Origin: an uncultured Prevotellaceae bacterium
GTDB lineage: Bacteria; Bacteroidota; Bacteroidia; Bacteroidales; Bacteroidaceae
Direction of reading: 5' to 3'
Assembly (NCBI GenBank): GCA_902784755.1
Contig: CACZVX010000011.1
Location: 1-64,000, forward strand
Length of the DNA stretch: 64,000 bases
Position numbers and translations under genes: made by a program. Positions 42,207 to 52,190 of the stretch are shown in pieces; positions within the stretch are counted from its first letter, which is position 1; the number at the start of each line of letters is the position of its first letter. Under the pieces are notes generated by a model that made no database searches, was not told the DNA's origin, and worked only from the letters and a program-made list of their open reading frames with translations.

Positions 42207-45200
42207 TTAAAAGTTTACATTCAGACCGAAAGTTACGCTGCGCTGCTGTCCCTCAGGATCACGATACTTCATCCAGTCTTCCTTCACAATATAGAACGGG
42301 TTGTTCACCGTACAATAGACACGCAGTTTCTCGATACCCAGACGATTCACGACGTTGCGTGGCAGGGTGTAGCCTAAAGCGATGCGCTTCAGCTTGATGA
42401 ATGAGTGGTCGCAGAACCAGTAAGCGGTATAGCCCTTGTAATCATAGAATTTGAAATCCTTCATCAGGGCGGGGAACGAAGCATCCTCGTTGGTGCCGGC
42501 TACCCAATAGTCATAATTGGTATAGGTACCACCCGTGTTGGGATCGAAGCTTGACAGTGGGTTGTCACCCCAATGTCCCCAACGAGCGTAGATGTAGATA
42601 TTCAGGTCGAATCCCTTAAACGCGAAGTCGTTGTTGAAACCGGCAAACCACTTTGGAGAGGTAGAGCCCAGATAAGTGTAGTCGGTACTCTGGTCAATCC
42701 ATCCGTCGGGCACACCGTCAGGACCGCTGATATCGCGTACCTTAATATCACCTGGCTTGAAGGGGATCGTCTTGTTGGCATCGGTGAAGAGCTTGGCAGC
42801 TTCATCGGCCTCACTGGTCTTCCAGATGCCGAGATAGTCGAATGACTGGAACGAGTGGATGGGGTGTCCCACCATGAGCGTTGTGCTCTCAGGCGTGTTG
42901 TTACCCATGGTCAGCTTTTCCTGTCCGCCATAGAGTTCTGTCACTTCTTCTTTGTTAGCCGAGAAAGTCAGTGTTGAGTTCCACTGGAAATTCTTCGTCA
43001 CGATATTGCGGCTGTTAACGGTGAGCTCGAAACCGCGGTTGCGGGTAGCACCGATGTTCGTATAGGTCTGGAAGGCACCGTCGTTACCAGAAGTCGTAGG
43101 AAGGTTACGGGCCATGATGAGGTCCTTGGTCTTCGTGTTATACCAGTCAAAGGTGATGTTCAGACGGCTGTTCAGCAGCACCATGTCGAAACCGAGGTCG
43201 AAGGTGTACGACATCTCCCACTTCGTGTCCTTGTTGGCGATGATATAGTTGGATCCGTCGGGTACACCGAGTTCATAACGGCCTACGCCCACATCCTGGA
43301 AACCTAACTTCGTGTTGTAGAACTTCACGCCTGATACCGTACCATAGACAGGGATACCGGCATTACCGGTCACACCGTAGGTAGCACGTAGCTTCAAGTC
43401 GTCGAGCCAGCTCTTGGTACTTTTCATGAAAGGCTCGTCAGAAACACGCCATGCCACAGCTGCAGAGGGGAAGGTCTCCCACTTGTGGCCTTCTGCCAAA
43501 CGGGAAGCACCGTCGCGGCGTACAGAAGCCGTGAAGAGGTAGCGGCTCTTCCAGTCATAGCTGACACGGGCGGCATAAGAGAAGTTCTGCTCCTGCGTGT
43601 AGGCGCTGGAGTGCGTCTGGTGACCGGCACCGCCATCGTTGCTGGCGAGGTTCCACCATAAGTTGCTGGCCAGTGTCTGACCGATAGAAGTGGCGACAAG
43701 CTCGTCGTAAGTGCGTTTGTTCCAGGTAGTCAGCAGGGTGAGACCCAGATGATGATCCTCAGGAAGCATGGTGAAGCGGTAAGTCAGAACGTTGTTCCAC
43801 TCCGTGTAGAGACTGTTGTTCTTTGACTCGGAGGCCGTTGTGGTCATCGTACCGTTATAGAGCTGGGTGGCAGAGTTGCCGGCAGTGAACTGTCCGCTGG
43901 AGTAGTTTGTGATATGTGCATTTAACTGCGTGCGGAAGCTCAGACCGTCGATAGGATGAATATCCAGATAACCGTTGGCAACCACGTTAGTGCCGTAGGT
44001 CTCTCTCTTGTAGCGGGCGTCACCGTCATTGTTGATCAATGGGTTCACATAGCTACCGGCATCCAGAGGACGCTCCACGAGTTCCGTGCCGATCACATAC
44101 TGCTGAGTATTGTAATCATAGTAGCCATAAGGAGAACCAAGCTGCATGCCGCTTGTAGAAGCCTCCTCATAAGGAGAGCGGTAACTGCGGTTATGAGTGA
44201 GCTGGAAGTTCACACCGCCGCTGATCCACTTGCGGATGTTGTGGTCGATGTTTGCACGCAGCGTGTAACGGTCTGTACCGCCGCTCTCCTTCCATCTGCT
44301 GCCGTCGTTGGCATAACCAGCGCTGAAGCGGGCTGTGGTCTTCTCGTTACCACCTGAGAGTGTCACTGTGTGACGGGTGCTCCAGGTCACGTCCTTCTGC
44401 AGCAAGTCCTCATAGTTGGTCCAGGCCCCAGCCTTATAGGCGGCAAAAGTCTCAGGACTGCCACCGAAGAGGTTCAGGTCGTCAGCAGAACTGCTCCAGC
44501 TGCCGCCATTGGCAGCAGCCATACGGCGTGCCTCGTAGTAGTTTTCACCCGAACGGTAATCGGGATGTTGCAGACGGGCGGCACCGGTAACATAGCCGTT
44601 ATAAGAAACGGAGAGTTTTCCGGCAGCAGCCTTCTTGGTCGTGATGATGATAACACCGTTTGCACCCTGCGAACCATAGATGGCCGTTGAGGAAGCATCC
44701 TTCAGCACGTCGATAGTCTCAATATCATCAGGGTTCAGGTCACTCATCGAGCCACCTTGTACGCCGTCGATAATCACCAGCGGGTCGTTGCTACCACTGA
44801 TGGAACGGTTACCACGTATACGCATTTGACCACCGCTAATATCCAGACCCGTGATGCGGCCTTGCAGAGAAGCAGCCACATCGCTGGTGGGTGTCTGCAG
44901 AATCACGTCACTCTTCACCTGAGCCACCGAACCAGTAAGGTCACGCTTAGTTACGGTACCGAAACCGATGACCACCACCTCGTCGAGGCCGCTTACATCA
45001 GGTTCCATGCTCACGTTGAGTTGCTGACGGTCAGCTCTTACAGTCTGCGACTTGTAACCCGTGTAAGAGAACACAAGATTAGCGCCTGAAGGTGCAGCAA
45101 CCGTGAAGTTACCGTCCAAATCCGTGATGGCACCACCGATGGCACCTTCCACCTTGACGGTCACACCAATCATAGGTTCTCCCGTTTCGTCAATCACTTT

Positions 45201-45353
45201 TCCTTTTACCGTGCGCTGCTGCTGAAGAGCCTGAGGAGAACTCGACTCTACGGCTTGCGCGGTAACAGGAATACCCAAAACAGCAACACAGGCCAAAGCG
45301 GTCATGATGCCCCTTGTCCAATGTTGGAACGTTTTTACGAATTCCATTTTCAT
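42207..45353 (-). CDS. SusC/RagA-family TonB-linked outer-membrane transporter (locus 1)
   Basis: A 1048-residue TonB-dependent transporter: signal peptide (to about residue 33), a carboxypeptidase-regulatory-like domain (VKGKVIDETGEPMIGVTVKV), a TonB box region DEVVVIGFGTVTKRD, the plug (RIRGNRSI, PLVIIDGVQGG, DASSTAIYGSQGANGVIIITTK) and a 22-strand barrel ending TFGLNVNF. It imports oligosaccharides held by the SusD partner. The gene is divergent from the truncated sensor-regulator at 45548, whose position suggests control of this pair, of the next locus, or both. No clear minus-strand -7 box was found upstream. Confidence 0.97.
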   Translation of the reverse strand: MKMEFVKTFQHWTRGIMTALACVAVLGIPVTAQAVESSSPQALQQQRTVKGKVIDETGEPMIGVTVKVEGAIGGAITDLDGNFTVAAPSGANLVFSYTGYKSQTVRADRQQLNVSMEPDVSGLDEVVVIGFGTVTKRDLTGSVAQVKSDVILQTPTSDVAASLQGRITGLDISGGQMRIRGNRSISGSNDPLVIIDGVQGGSMSDLNPDDIETIDVLKDASSTAIYGSQGANGVIIITTKKAAAGKLSVSYNGYVTGAARLQHPDYRSGENYYEARRMAAANGGSWSSSADDLNLFGGSPETFAAYKAGAWTNYEDLLQKDVTWSTRHTVTLSGGNEKTTARFSAGYANDGSRWKESGGTDRYTLRANIDHNIRKWISGGVNFQLTHNRSYRSPYEEASTSGMQLGSPYGYYDYNTQQYVIGTELVERPLDAGSYVNPLINNDGDARYKRETYGTNVVANGYLDIHPIDGLSFRTQLNAHITNYSSGQFTAGNSATQLYNGTMTTTASESKNNSLYTEWNNVLTYRFTMLPEDHHLGLTLLTTWNKRTYDELVATSIGQTLASNLWWNLASNDGGAGHQTHSSAYTQEQNFSYAARVSYDWKSRYLFTASVRRDGASRLAEGHKWETFPSAAVAWRVSDEPFMKSTKSWLDDLKLRATYGVTGNAGIPVYGTVSGVKFYNTKLGFQDVGVGRYELGVPDGSNYIIANKDTKWEMSYTFDLGFDMVLLNSRLNITFDWYNTKTKDLIMARNLPTTSGNDGAFQTYTNIGATRNRGFELTVNSRNIVTKNFQWNSTLTFSANKEEVTELYGGQEKLTMGNNTPESTTLMVGHPIHSFQSFDYLGIWKTSEADEAAKLFTDANKTIPFKPGDIKVRDISGPDGVPDGWIDQSTDYTYLGSTSPKWFAGFNNDFAFKGFDLNIYIYARWGHWGDNPLSSFDPNTGGTYTNYDYWVAGTNEDASFPALMKDFKFYDYKGYTAYWFCDHSFIKLKRIALGYTLPRNVVNRLGIEKLRVYCTVNNPFYIVKEDWMKYRDPEGQQRSVTFGLNVNF

Positions 45354-45516
45354 TCAGATTATTGTTAATGTTAGTATAATAGTTACATTAAAAAATGTAT
45401 TTTTATATAAAATGTACTATATTTGTCTACGTTTTTTAAGTTATATTAACAAGATTATTTTTCATTTATTGAGTGCTTTTTTGCCCAAATATGTTCATTA
45501 TTTCATCTTTTTTTAA

Positions 45517-45524
45517 TATCTTTG
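45517..45524 (+). promoter_or_regulatory. -7 element before the first sensor-regulator
   Basis: TATCTTTG, 23 bases before the ATG at 45548. No good -33 match is seen. The rest of the 194-base divergent gap is very AT-rich, with long T and A runs and no further recognisable element. Confidence 0.6.
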
Positions 45525-45547
45525 CCACGGTATAACCTAATAGGAAA

Positions 45548-47152
45548 ATGAGAAAACTATTTTGTCTACTTATTATTTTGAGCTGCCTTTCTTGTAATGT
45601 TCAGAAGAAGTTCAAGATAGGAGTCTCTCAATGTAGTGGTGATATTTGGCGTGAAAAGCAGAACGAGGAGCTGAAGATGGCCAGCTATATCTACGAAAAT
45701 GTAGCCCTTGAGTTTGCTTCTGCGGATGATAACGACAAGACGCAGATTGCACAAATCAACCATTTCATCGATGAAGGCGTCGATTTGCTCATTGTCTCGC
45801 CTAATCAGGTTCATACTATATCACCAGTAATTGACAAAGCCTACGACAAGGGCATTCCCGTGATTCTCTTCGATCGCAAGACCGATTCCCAGAAATATAC
45901 TGCCTTTATGGGAGCCGACAATCTGGAGATGGGTCGGGTATTGGGCAGTTATGTTATATCTAGGATTCCTGCCCGAGGAAAGATTCTCGTTATCCGGGGG
46001 TTGAAAGACTCTTCTCCCGCGCTGGAGCGTCATGAGGGGTTCAAAGAGGGATTCGGTGGAGAGGAACGGTTGATTGTGCGTGATGGTGACTGGACTGAGG
46101 AGAGCGGACAAGAGATCATGGAAAAGGCACTGCAGGAAAATCCCGACATCGTGTGCGTGTGTGCTCAAAACGACCGTATGGCGCTCGGCGCGTATAAAGT
46201 TGCCAAGAAATCAGGTATTGAGAAACGCATGGTCTTCACAGGTATTGATGCCTTACCTTCTGAGGGAGGCGGCATAGAATTGGTCCGCGACAGTATCCTG
46301 ACGGCTTCCTATATCTATCCTACACGTGGCGACCTGTTGTTGCAGTTGGCCATGAACATTCTCGAAGGCACTCCCTACAAAAAGGAAAATCTGCTGAAGT
46401 CTGCGTTGGTTACCCCAGAGAACGCTGAGGTGATGCTTGTACAGGCAGAAGAGATTTCCGAACAAAATGAGCGGTTGTTAACGCTCAGTGGCAAGGTGGA
46501 CGCTTATCTTTCTCAATACCATCACCAGCAGGTCTATTCCTTGCTTGCTGGAATCATCGCTCTTTTGGTTCTAGGAAGTTCTGCTTTTGTCTTTCGTATT
46601 ATGCATCGTCGTCACCAGTTGGAGCGTGAGGCTTTTGCGCTGGTCGTCGGGTCACAGCCAGCTACTGCGACTATAAAGCGTATGGGTAACGATGACGTTA
46701 ACGATAACGATAATGATAACGATAACGGCGACGATAATGACGACGATAATGATGACCATGGCGAAAGCAAAGGCACAGCTACCGGCATTACCGAAGTGAG
46801 TCAGGAACAGCAGACGATGATTGAGGAAGATCCCGATATGGACACTCATTTCCTTGACCGCTTACGCCAGCACGTGCAAGATCAGATGATTGACAGTGAC
46901 TTTGGGGTGGAAGCCCTTGCCAGCGAAATGGGCCTGAGTCGTGTGCAACTCTACCGCAAAGTGAAACAACTCACCGGTCATACTCCCGTTGATATTATTC
47001 GTATGAGCCGTTTGAACCGTGCTAAGGCCCTCTTGGCTCAAGGTAGTAAGAACGTCTCGGAAGTGGCCTATGATGTCGGATTTTCCTCACCGAGCTATTT
47101 CACAAAGTGCTTTAAAGATGAGTTTGGAGTCTTGCCCGGTGAGGTGAAATAA
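45548..47152 (+). CDS. Membrane sensor-regulator: sugar-binding domain + TM + AraC HTH (hybrid regulator lacking kinase and receiver)
   Basis: A 534-residue protein. A lipoprotein-like signal (LSCLSC, C16) is followed by a type I periplasmic sugar-binding domain at about 22-300 (GVSQCSGDIWREKQNEEL, DLLIVSPNQV, IPVILFDRK, FTGIDALPS). One TM helix lies at about 331-350, then an Asp/Asn tract at 381-404, and an AraC-type DNA-binding domain at about 435-534 (ALASEMGLSRVQLYRKVKQL, VSEVAYDVGFSSPSYFTKCF). The sensor and AraC parts match fructose-sensing hybrid two-component proteins such as BT1754 of B. thetaiotaomicron, but HisKA, HATPase and receiver domains are all missing. It thus reads as a membrane-bound one-component regulator. 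The frame is open throughout. The SusC gene follows on the same strand. Confidence 0.93.
   Translation: MRKLFCLLIILSCLSCNVQKKFKIGVSQCSGDIWREKQNEELKMASYIYENVALEFASADDNDKTQIAQINHFIDEGVDLLIVSPNQVHTISPVIDKAYDKGIPVILFDRKTDSQKYTAFMGADNLEMGRVLGSYVISRIPARGKILVIRGLKDSSPALERHEGFKEGFGGEERLIVRDGDWTEESGQEIMEKALQENPDIVCVCAQNDRMALGAYKVAKKSGIEKRMVFTGIDALPSEGGGIELVRDSILTASYIYPTRGDLLLQLAMNILEGTPYKKENLLKSALVTPENAEVMLVQAEEISEQNERLLTLSGKVDAYLSQYHHQQVYSLLAGIIALLVLGSSAFVFRIMHRRHQLEREAFALVVGSQPATATIKRMGNDDVNDNDNDNDNGDDNDDDNDDHGESKGTATGITEVSQEQQTMIEEDPDMDTHFLDRLRQHVQDQMIDSDFGVEALASEMGLSRVQLYRKVKQLTGHTPVDIIRMSRLNRAKALLAQGSKNVSEVAYDVGFSSPSYFTKCFKDEFGVLPGEVK
46688..46759 (+). repeat. GATAAC-type tandem repeat coding for an Asp/Asn tract
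   Basis: Imperfect repeats of the hexamer GATAAC/GATAAT/GACGAT in frame within the sensor-regulator gene, giving 24 mostly Asp and Asn residues (381-404) exactly where kinase and receiver domains would be in a full hybrid protein. Such repeats can vary in number by slippage. Confidence 0.85.
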
Positions 47153-47168
47153 TGATGCTCTCACTCAT

Positions 47169-47216
47169 AAAAATCGTTCATTTAACAACAAAAATGTTAC
47201 ATGAACGATTTTTTTT
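47169..47216. terminator. 13-bp inverted repeat with T run after the sensor-regulator
   Basis: AAAAATCGTTCAT (47169-47181) pairs perfectly with ATGAACGATTTTT (47201-47213); 19-base spacer with an internal AACA/TGTT; T's continue to 47216. It lies 16 bases past the stop codon, so it is a likely terminator. Its right arm also belongs to a motif shared with the promoter region at 59397, so it may double as a regulator site. Confidence 0.65.
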
Positions 47217-47267
47217 ATCCCTTGAAACAATCGTTTTATCCGCTATTTTGTATTCCATTTACTTTTG
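47195..47267 (+). promoter_or_regulatory. Activator-type promoter of the fructan-type SusC gene
   Basis: -7 box TACTTTTG at 47260-47267 with no -33 match. TGTTACATGAACGATT begins at 47195, 65 bases before the -7 box. The related TGTAACATGAATCATT begins at 59397, also exactly 65 bases before the TACTTTTG box of the third SusC gene. A shared site at the same distance suggests a common AraC-type activator. Confidence 0.55.
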
Positions 47268-47324
47268 TGGCAAAATTTTAGACCGAATAATTACTAATAG
47301 AGTACTAACCAAACAAACAAGCAA

Positions 47325-50300
47325 ATGGAACAAAAGAGATTTTTACTCAGTTTCCTGACCCTGCTGCTCAGTACTATAATGTACGCGCAACAGGAGATTA
47401 CTGGTACGGTGACTGACGCTTTTGGCCCAGTCATTGGTGCTACGGTGATGGAGAAGGGCACTACGAATGGTACAGTGACCGACTTCGACGGTAATTTCAA
47501 ACTCAAGGTGGAGGCAGGCAAGATGCTGGTCTTCAGTTATGTGGGTTATCTGACTCAGGAGCTCCCTGCTGCCAATGGTATGGAGGTTGCTATGAAAGAA
47601 GACAGCAAGCAGTTGCAGGAAGTGGTGGTGACGGGTTATACTACCCAACGTAAGGCCGACTTGACTGGTGCCGTTTCGACCGTAAGCGTCGATGAACTGG
47701 CCAAACAGAACGAGAACAACCCTATCAAGGCTCTTCAAGGTCGTGTGCCTGGTATGAACATTGCAGCCGATGGTTCGCCCTCAGGCAGTGCAACGGTACG
47801 TATCCGTGGTATCGGCACGCTGAACAACAACGATCCGCTCTACATTATTGATGGTGTACCCACCAAGGCTGGCATGCACGAACTGAACGGTAATGACATC
47901 GAGTCGATTCAGGTGCTGAAAGATGCAGCTTCAGCTTCAATTTACGGTTCGCGAGCCGCCAATGGTGTGATTATTATCACCACTAAGGGTGGCAAGGACG
48001 GAAAAATCAAGATTGACCTTGATGCCAGCGTTGCTATGCAGACATATGTCCATAAGATGGAGGTGCTGAACGCCAAAGAGTTCGGACAGGTGATGTGGCA
48101 GGGTTACGTGAACGACGGATTGGACCCCAATGCTAATGGACTTGGCTATCGCTATGACTGGACATACAACCAGCAGGGAATTCCCGTCCTGAACGGTATC
48201 TCCATGAGTAAGTATCTGGATGCAGCCGGAACGACACCTGCCGCCGATACCGACTGGTTTAACCAGACGACACGCACTGGATTGATCCAACAGTATAATG
48301 TGTCGCTGAGTAATGGTTCGGAAAAAGGTTCGTCATTCTTCTCATTAGGCTATTACAAGAATAAGGGTATAATCAAACAGTCTGATTTCGAGCGCCTGTC
48401 GGCCCGTATAAATACGGAATACAAATTGGTGAAGATTGGCGACCGCAACTTGGTAACGGTGGGTGAGCATTTCACGTTGAACCGTACGAATGAGGTACAG
48501 GCTCCTGGAGGATTCCTGGAGAACGTATTGCAGTTCAATCCTTCACTGCCTGTCTATACCCGTGATGGCGACTTTGCTGGTCCGGTGGGTGGTTATCCCG
48601 ACCGTGAAAATCCTGTGGCCCGTCTGCAGCGAAACAGCGACAACCGCTACACCTATTGGCGCACTTTCGGAGATGCATATATCAATATCAATCCTTTCAA
48701 GAATTTCAATATCAAGTCAACCTTCGGTCTGGACTATGCACAAAAGGAACAGCGCATTTTCACCTACCCTGTAACCGAGGGTACCGTAGCTAACTCGACT
48801 AATGCAGTTGAGGCCAAGCAGGAGCACTGGACCAAATGGATGTGGAATGCCATTGCCACCTATAATCTGGAGAAGGGCAAGCACCGTGCCGACGCCATGA
48901 TTGGTGTGGAGCTGAACCGTGAGGATGACAAATGGTTCAGCGGAAAGAAGTATGACTATATGTTGCTGAATCCTGACTATATGTGGCCGAATGCCGGTGT
49001 CGGAGAGGCTGAGGCGTACGGCTTGGGCGAAGGCTACACGCTCACCTCATTCTTTGGAAAGGTGAACTATACTTATAACGACCGCTATCTGGCCAGTTTC
49101 ACACTGCGTCATGATGGTTCAAGCCGCTTCGGTAAGAACAGCCGCTATGGCACATTCCCATCAGTGAGTGCCGGTTGGCGTATCAGCGAAGAACAGTTCA
49201 TGAAGGAGATGACTTGGCTGGATAACTTGAAATTGCGTGCATCGTGGGGACAGACCGGTAACCAGGAGATCTCAAATCTGGCCCGCTACACACTCTATGT
49301 AAGTAACTATGGTGAGGCCGGTTTTGGTGGACAGAGCTATGGTACTAGCTATGATATAGCAGGAACTAACGGCGGCCAGACGCTGCCCAGCGGTTTCAAA
49401 CGTGACCAGCTAGGCAATGATGACCTGAAGTGGGAGACTACTACGCAGACCAACTTTGGTTTCGACTTCGGACTGTTCCATAATAGCCTCTACGGTTCGT
49501 TTGAATGGTACTTCAAGAAAACCAAGGACATTCTGGTCTATATGCCAGGTATCGGTGTGATGGGTGAAGGTAGCAGTCAGTGGATCAACGCCGGTGAGAT
49601 GGAGAACAAGGGTATGGAGTTGAATATCGGCTATCGTGGTAAAATCAGTGCTTTCCAATATGATATAGCAGGAAATATTGGTACCTATCGTAACAAGGTG
49701 ACCAAACTCCCTGAGACCATAGCAGCCAAGGGTACATTTGGCGGTAACGGTGTAGAATCGGTCATCGGTCATCCCATGGGTGCTCAGGTAGGCTATGTCT
49801 TTGATGGTATCTTCAAGAGCCAGGAAGAGATTGACAACCACGCCGTTCAGAACGGTGCCGCACTGGGACGTATTCGCTGGAAAGACTTGAACGATGACGG
49901 AGTGATCAACGAGAAGGACCAGAAATGGATCTACTCGCCAGTACCTGACTTCACTTGGGGTGTAAACATCTACCTGCAATACAAGAACTGGGACTTCACC
50001 ATGTTCTGGCAAGGTGTACAGGGTGTTGACGTAATCAGTGACTTAAAGAAGGAGACCGACCTCTGGAGTGGTCTGAACATTTCGAATCTGAACAAGGGTC
50101 GTCGTCTGCTCGATGCATGGAGCCCAAATAATCCAGACTCAAATATTCCTTCTATAAGCACGATGGACAATAACAATGAGAAGCGAGTCTCCAGTTTCTT
50201 CGTGGAGAACGGCTCATATGCCAAGTTGCGTACCATACAGCTGGGTTACAATTTCCCCAAAAACATTGCTGAGAAGTTGTATATGCAGCGTCTGCGCATG

Positions 50301-50426
50301 TATGTGTCAGCCCAGAACCTGTTGACTATCAAGTCCAAGAGTTTCACAGGAGTTGATCCTGAGAACGCAAACTTTGGTTATCCTATTCCTCTTAACGTGA
50401 CTTTCGGACTCAATGTATCATTCTAA
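47325..50426 (+). CDS. SusC/RagA-family TonB-linked transporter (locus 2, fructan-type)
   Basis: A 1033-residue TonB-dependent transporter: signal peptide to about residue 22 (TIMYAQQ), CarboxypepD_reg-like domain (EITGTVTDAFGPVIGATVME), TonB-box region LQEVVVTGYTTQRKADLTG, plug with RIRGIGTLNNNDPLYIIDG and the ASASIYGSRAANGVIIITTKGG block, and a C-terminal barrel ending TFGLNVSF. It opens a five-gene same-strand set (SusC, SusD, surface protein, two GH32-type) like the levan/inulin loci of Bacteroides, so the expected cargo is a fructo-oligosaccharide. It is similar along its length to the SusC at 59514. Confidence 0.97.
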   Translation: MEQKRFLLSFLTLLLSTIMYAQQEITGTVTDAFGPVIGATVMEKGTTNGTVTDFDGNFKLKVEAGKMLVFSYVGYLTQELPAANGMEVAMKEDSKQLQEVVVTGYTTQRKADLTGAVSTVSVDELAKQNENNPIKALQGRVPGMNIAADGSPSGSATVRIRGIGTLNNNDPLYIIDGVPTKAGMHELNGNDIESIQVLKDAASASIYGSRAANGVIIITTKGGKDGKIKIDLDASVAMQTYVHKMEVLNAKEFGQVMWQGYVNDGLDPNANGLGYRYDWTYNQQGIPVLNGISMSKYLDAAGTTPAADTDWFNQTTRTGLIQQYNVSLSNGSEKGSSFFSLGYYKNKGIIKQSDFERLSARINTEYKLVKIGDRNLVTVGEHFTLNRTNEVQAPGGFLENVLQFNPSLPVYTRDGDFAGPVGGYPDRENPVARLQRNSDNRYTYWRTFGDAYININPFKNFNIKSTFGLDYAQKEQRIFTYPVTEGTVANSTNAVEAKQEHWTKWMWNAIATYNLEKGKHRADAMIGVELNREDDKWFSGKKYDYMLLNPDYMWPNAGVGEAEAYGLGEGYTLTSFFGKVNYTYNDRYLASFTLRHDGSSRFGKNSRYGTFPSVSAGWRISEEQFMKEMTWLDNLKLRASWGQTGNQEISNLARYTLYVSNYGEAGFGGQSYGTSYDIAGTNGGQTLPSGFKRDQLGNDDLKWETTTQTNFGFDFGLFHNSLYGSFEWYFKKTKDILVYMPGIGVMGEGSSQWINAGEMENKGMELNIGYRGKISAFQYDIAGNIGTYRNKVTKLPETIAAKGTFGGNGVESVIGHPMGAQVGYVFDGIFKSQEEIDNHAVQNGAALGRIRWKDLNDDGVINEKDQKWIYSPVPDFTWGVNIYLQYKNWDFTMFWQGVQGVDVISDLKKETDLWSGLNISNLNKGRRLLDAWSPNNPDSNIPSISTMDNNNEKRVSSFFVENGSYAKLRTIQLGYNFPKNIAEKLYMQRLRMYVSAQNLLTIKSKSFTGVDPENANFGYPIPLNVTFGLNVSF

Positions 50427-50439
50427 AACAGCAGCAATC

Positions 50440-52167
50440 ATGAAAAAGATATTCAATATAATATATGCAATGCTTGTCATTTGCGGACTTGCCAGTTGTG
50501 ATAGCTTCCTCGACGAGCATACGCCACAGGGAACGCTTAGCGATGATCAAGTGAAGGCGGCTGAGAATGCTGAAGCCATGGCGGTATCCGCCTATGCCAT
50601 CTTCACAACTGCAGAAGATATCAACTCTTCGTTCTCTATGTGGAACTTTGATGTACGCTCAGACGATGCCTATAAAGGTGGTAGCGGAACGAGTGATGGC
50701 GACGTGTTCCATCAGTTGGAGGTTCAACAGGGCGTGTTGACCACAAACTGGAACATCAACGATATGTGGGTACGACTATACAACAGTCTGTCTCGTGTGA
50801 ACAGTGCTATTTCCCTGCTCAATAGTTGCGATGACAGTTTCAGCATGAAGCAACAGCGTCTGGCAGAGATGAAGTTCTTGCGCGCCTATGGTCATTTCTT
50901 GTTGAAACGCCTGTACAAGAACATTCCTTTCGTAGAGAACGAGAATCTCACATACGAGGAGTATAACACGCTGTCTAACCGTACATATTCGAACGATGAA
51001 GGTTGGCAACTGATTATCGACGACCTGATGGAGGCATATAACACCTTGCCACAAGCACAGGTAGAGAAGGGTCGCCCCACCAAGGCTGCCGCAGCCGCTT
51101 TCCTGGCTAAGGTTTATCTCTATAAAGCTTATCATCAGGATGAGGCTTCTTCAAACCAGGTGACCAGCATTAACCAGCAAGACTTGGAGAAGGTTATTGA
51201 GTTTACCAATCCTTCACTCTATACCAACTATGGCCTGGAGAGTGATTTCCATAACAACTTCCGTCCTGAGGAACAGTATGAGAATGGTATTGAGAGCCTG
51301 TGGGCTATCCAGTATTCTCGCAACGACGGTTCTACATATGGTAACCTGAACTGGAGCTACGGCTTGATCCCCCCAAACATCCCAGGAGCTACCGATGGCG
51401 GTTGCGACTTCTACAAACCATCGCAAAATCTGGTTAATGCTTATCGCACGGGAGCCGACGGTCTGCCTCTGCTCGATACCTTTAACGCCAAGGACTATGA
51501 CAAGGCCAGTGATAATGCCGACCCACGTCTGTTCCTGACCGTTGGTATGCCTGGTCTTCCTTATATGTTCAACAAAAATTTCATGATGGAAGAAACGAGC
51601 ATTTGGAGTCGTTCCAACGGTCTTTATGGCTATCATGTTTCACTGAAACAGAATGTCGATCCAGCGCTTATCGACTCTTATCTTATCAAGGGTTCCTATT
51701 GGGCATCATCCATGAACCGTATCGTGTTCCGCTATGCTGATGTGCTGCTAATGCGTGCTGAGGCTTATGCCCAACTGGGACAGTCTGCAGAGGCTATCAC
51801 TTTGGTGAACCAGATTCGTTCACGTGCAGCCTCCAGCACCCAGATGATTAGCAACTACCCGAGTCTGTATGGTGTGAAGATGTACATTGCCAATTACAAG
51901 GGTTCGTACACGAAGGAACAGGCTGTTAAGATAGTGAAGATGGAACGTCGTCTGGAGATGGGTATGGAGTGTGAGCGTTTCTTTGACCTCGTGCGCTGGG
52001 GTGATGCTGCCACTGTGCTCAATAAATACTATGCCGAGGAGATTGACAATTGCGCTATCTATGGAAATGCACACTTCACTGCCAATAAGGATGAGTATCT
52101 GCCCATACCTTTTGAACAGATTTCCGCCTCTAATGGCCATTATACTCAGAACATTGGTAACTGGTAA
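50440..52167 (+). CDS. SusD/RagB-family lipoprotein (locus 2)
   Basis: A 575-residue SusD-like protein with lipobox GLASC (C20) after a short signal (MKKIFNIIYAMLVI). The TPR core contains MKFLRAYGHFLLKRLYKNIP and KAAAAAFLAKVYLYKAYH; the C-terminal part contains FRYADVLLMRAEAYAQLGQS and ERRLEMGMECERFFDLVRWGD. The ATG at 50440 is preferred because an earlier in-frame ATG (50413) lies inside the SusC gene and adds nine hydrophilic residues before the signal. It binds the glycan at the cell surface with the SusC encoded just upstream. Confidence 0.96.
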   Translation: MKKIFNIIYAMLVICGLASCDSFLDEHTPQGTLSDDQVKAAENAEAMAVSAYAIFTTAEDINSSFSMWNFDVRSDDAYKGGSGTSDGDVFHQLEVQQGVLTTNWNINDMWVRLYNSLSRVNSAISLLNSCDDSFSMKQQRLAEMKFLRAYGHFLLKRLYKNIPFVENENLTYEEYNTLSNRTYSNDEGWQLIIDDLMEAYNTLPQAQVEKGRPTKAAAAAFLAKVYLYKAYHQDEASSNQVTSINQQDLEKVIEFTNPSLYTNYGLESDFHNNFRPEEQYENGIESLWAIQYSRNDGSTYGNLNWSYGLIPPNIPGATDGGCDFYKPSQNLVNAYRTGADGLPLLDTFNAKDYDKASDNADPRLFLTVGMPGLPYMFNKNFMMEETSIWSRSNGLYGYHVSLKQNVDPALIDSYLIKGSYWASSMNRIVFRYADVLLMRAEAYAQLGQSAEAITLVNQIRSRAASSTQMISNYPSLYGVKMYIANYKGSYTKEQAVKIVKMERRLEMGMECERFFDLVRWGDAATVLNKYYAEEIDNCAIYGNAHFTANKDEYLPIPFEQISASNGHYTQNIGNW

Positions 52168-52190
52168 TAAACAATTAGACATTTGAAGTT

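Noticed and set aside
46688..46759. Tandem repeat considered as a CRISPR array
   Set aside because: Units are only about six bases, have no spacers and lie in frame inside a gene. No CRISPR array or cas gene was seen anywhere in the window.
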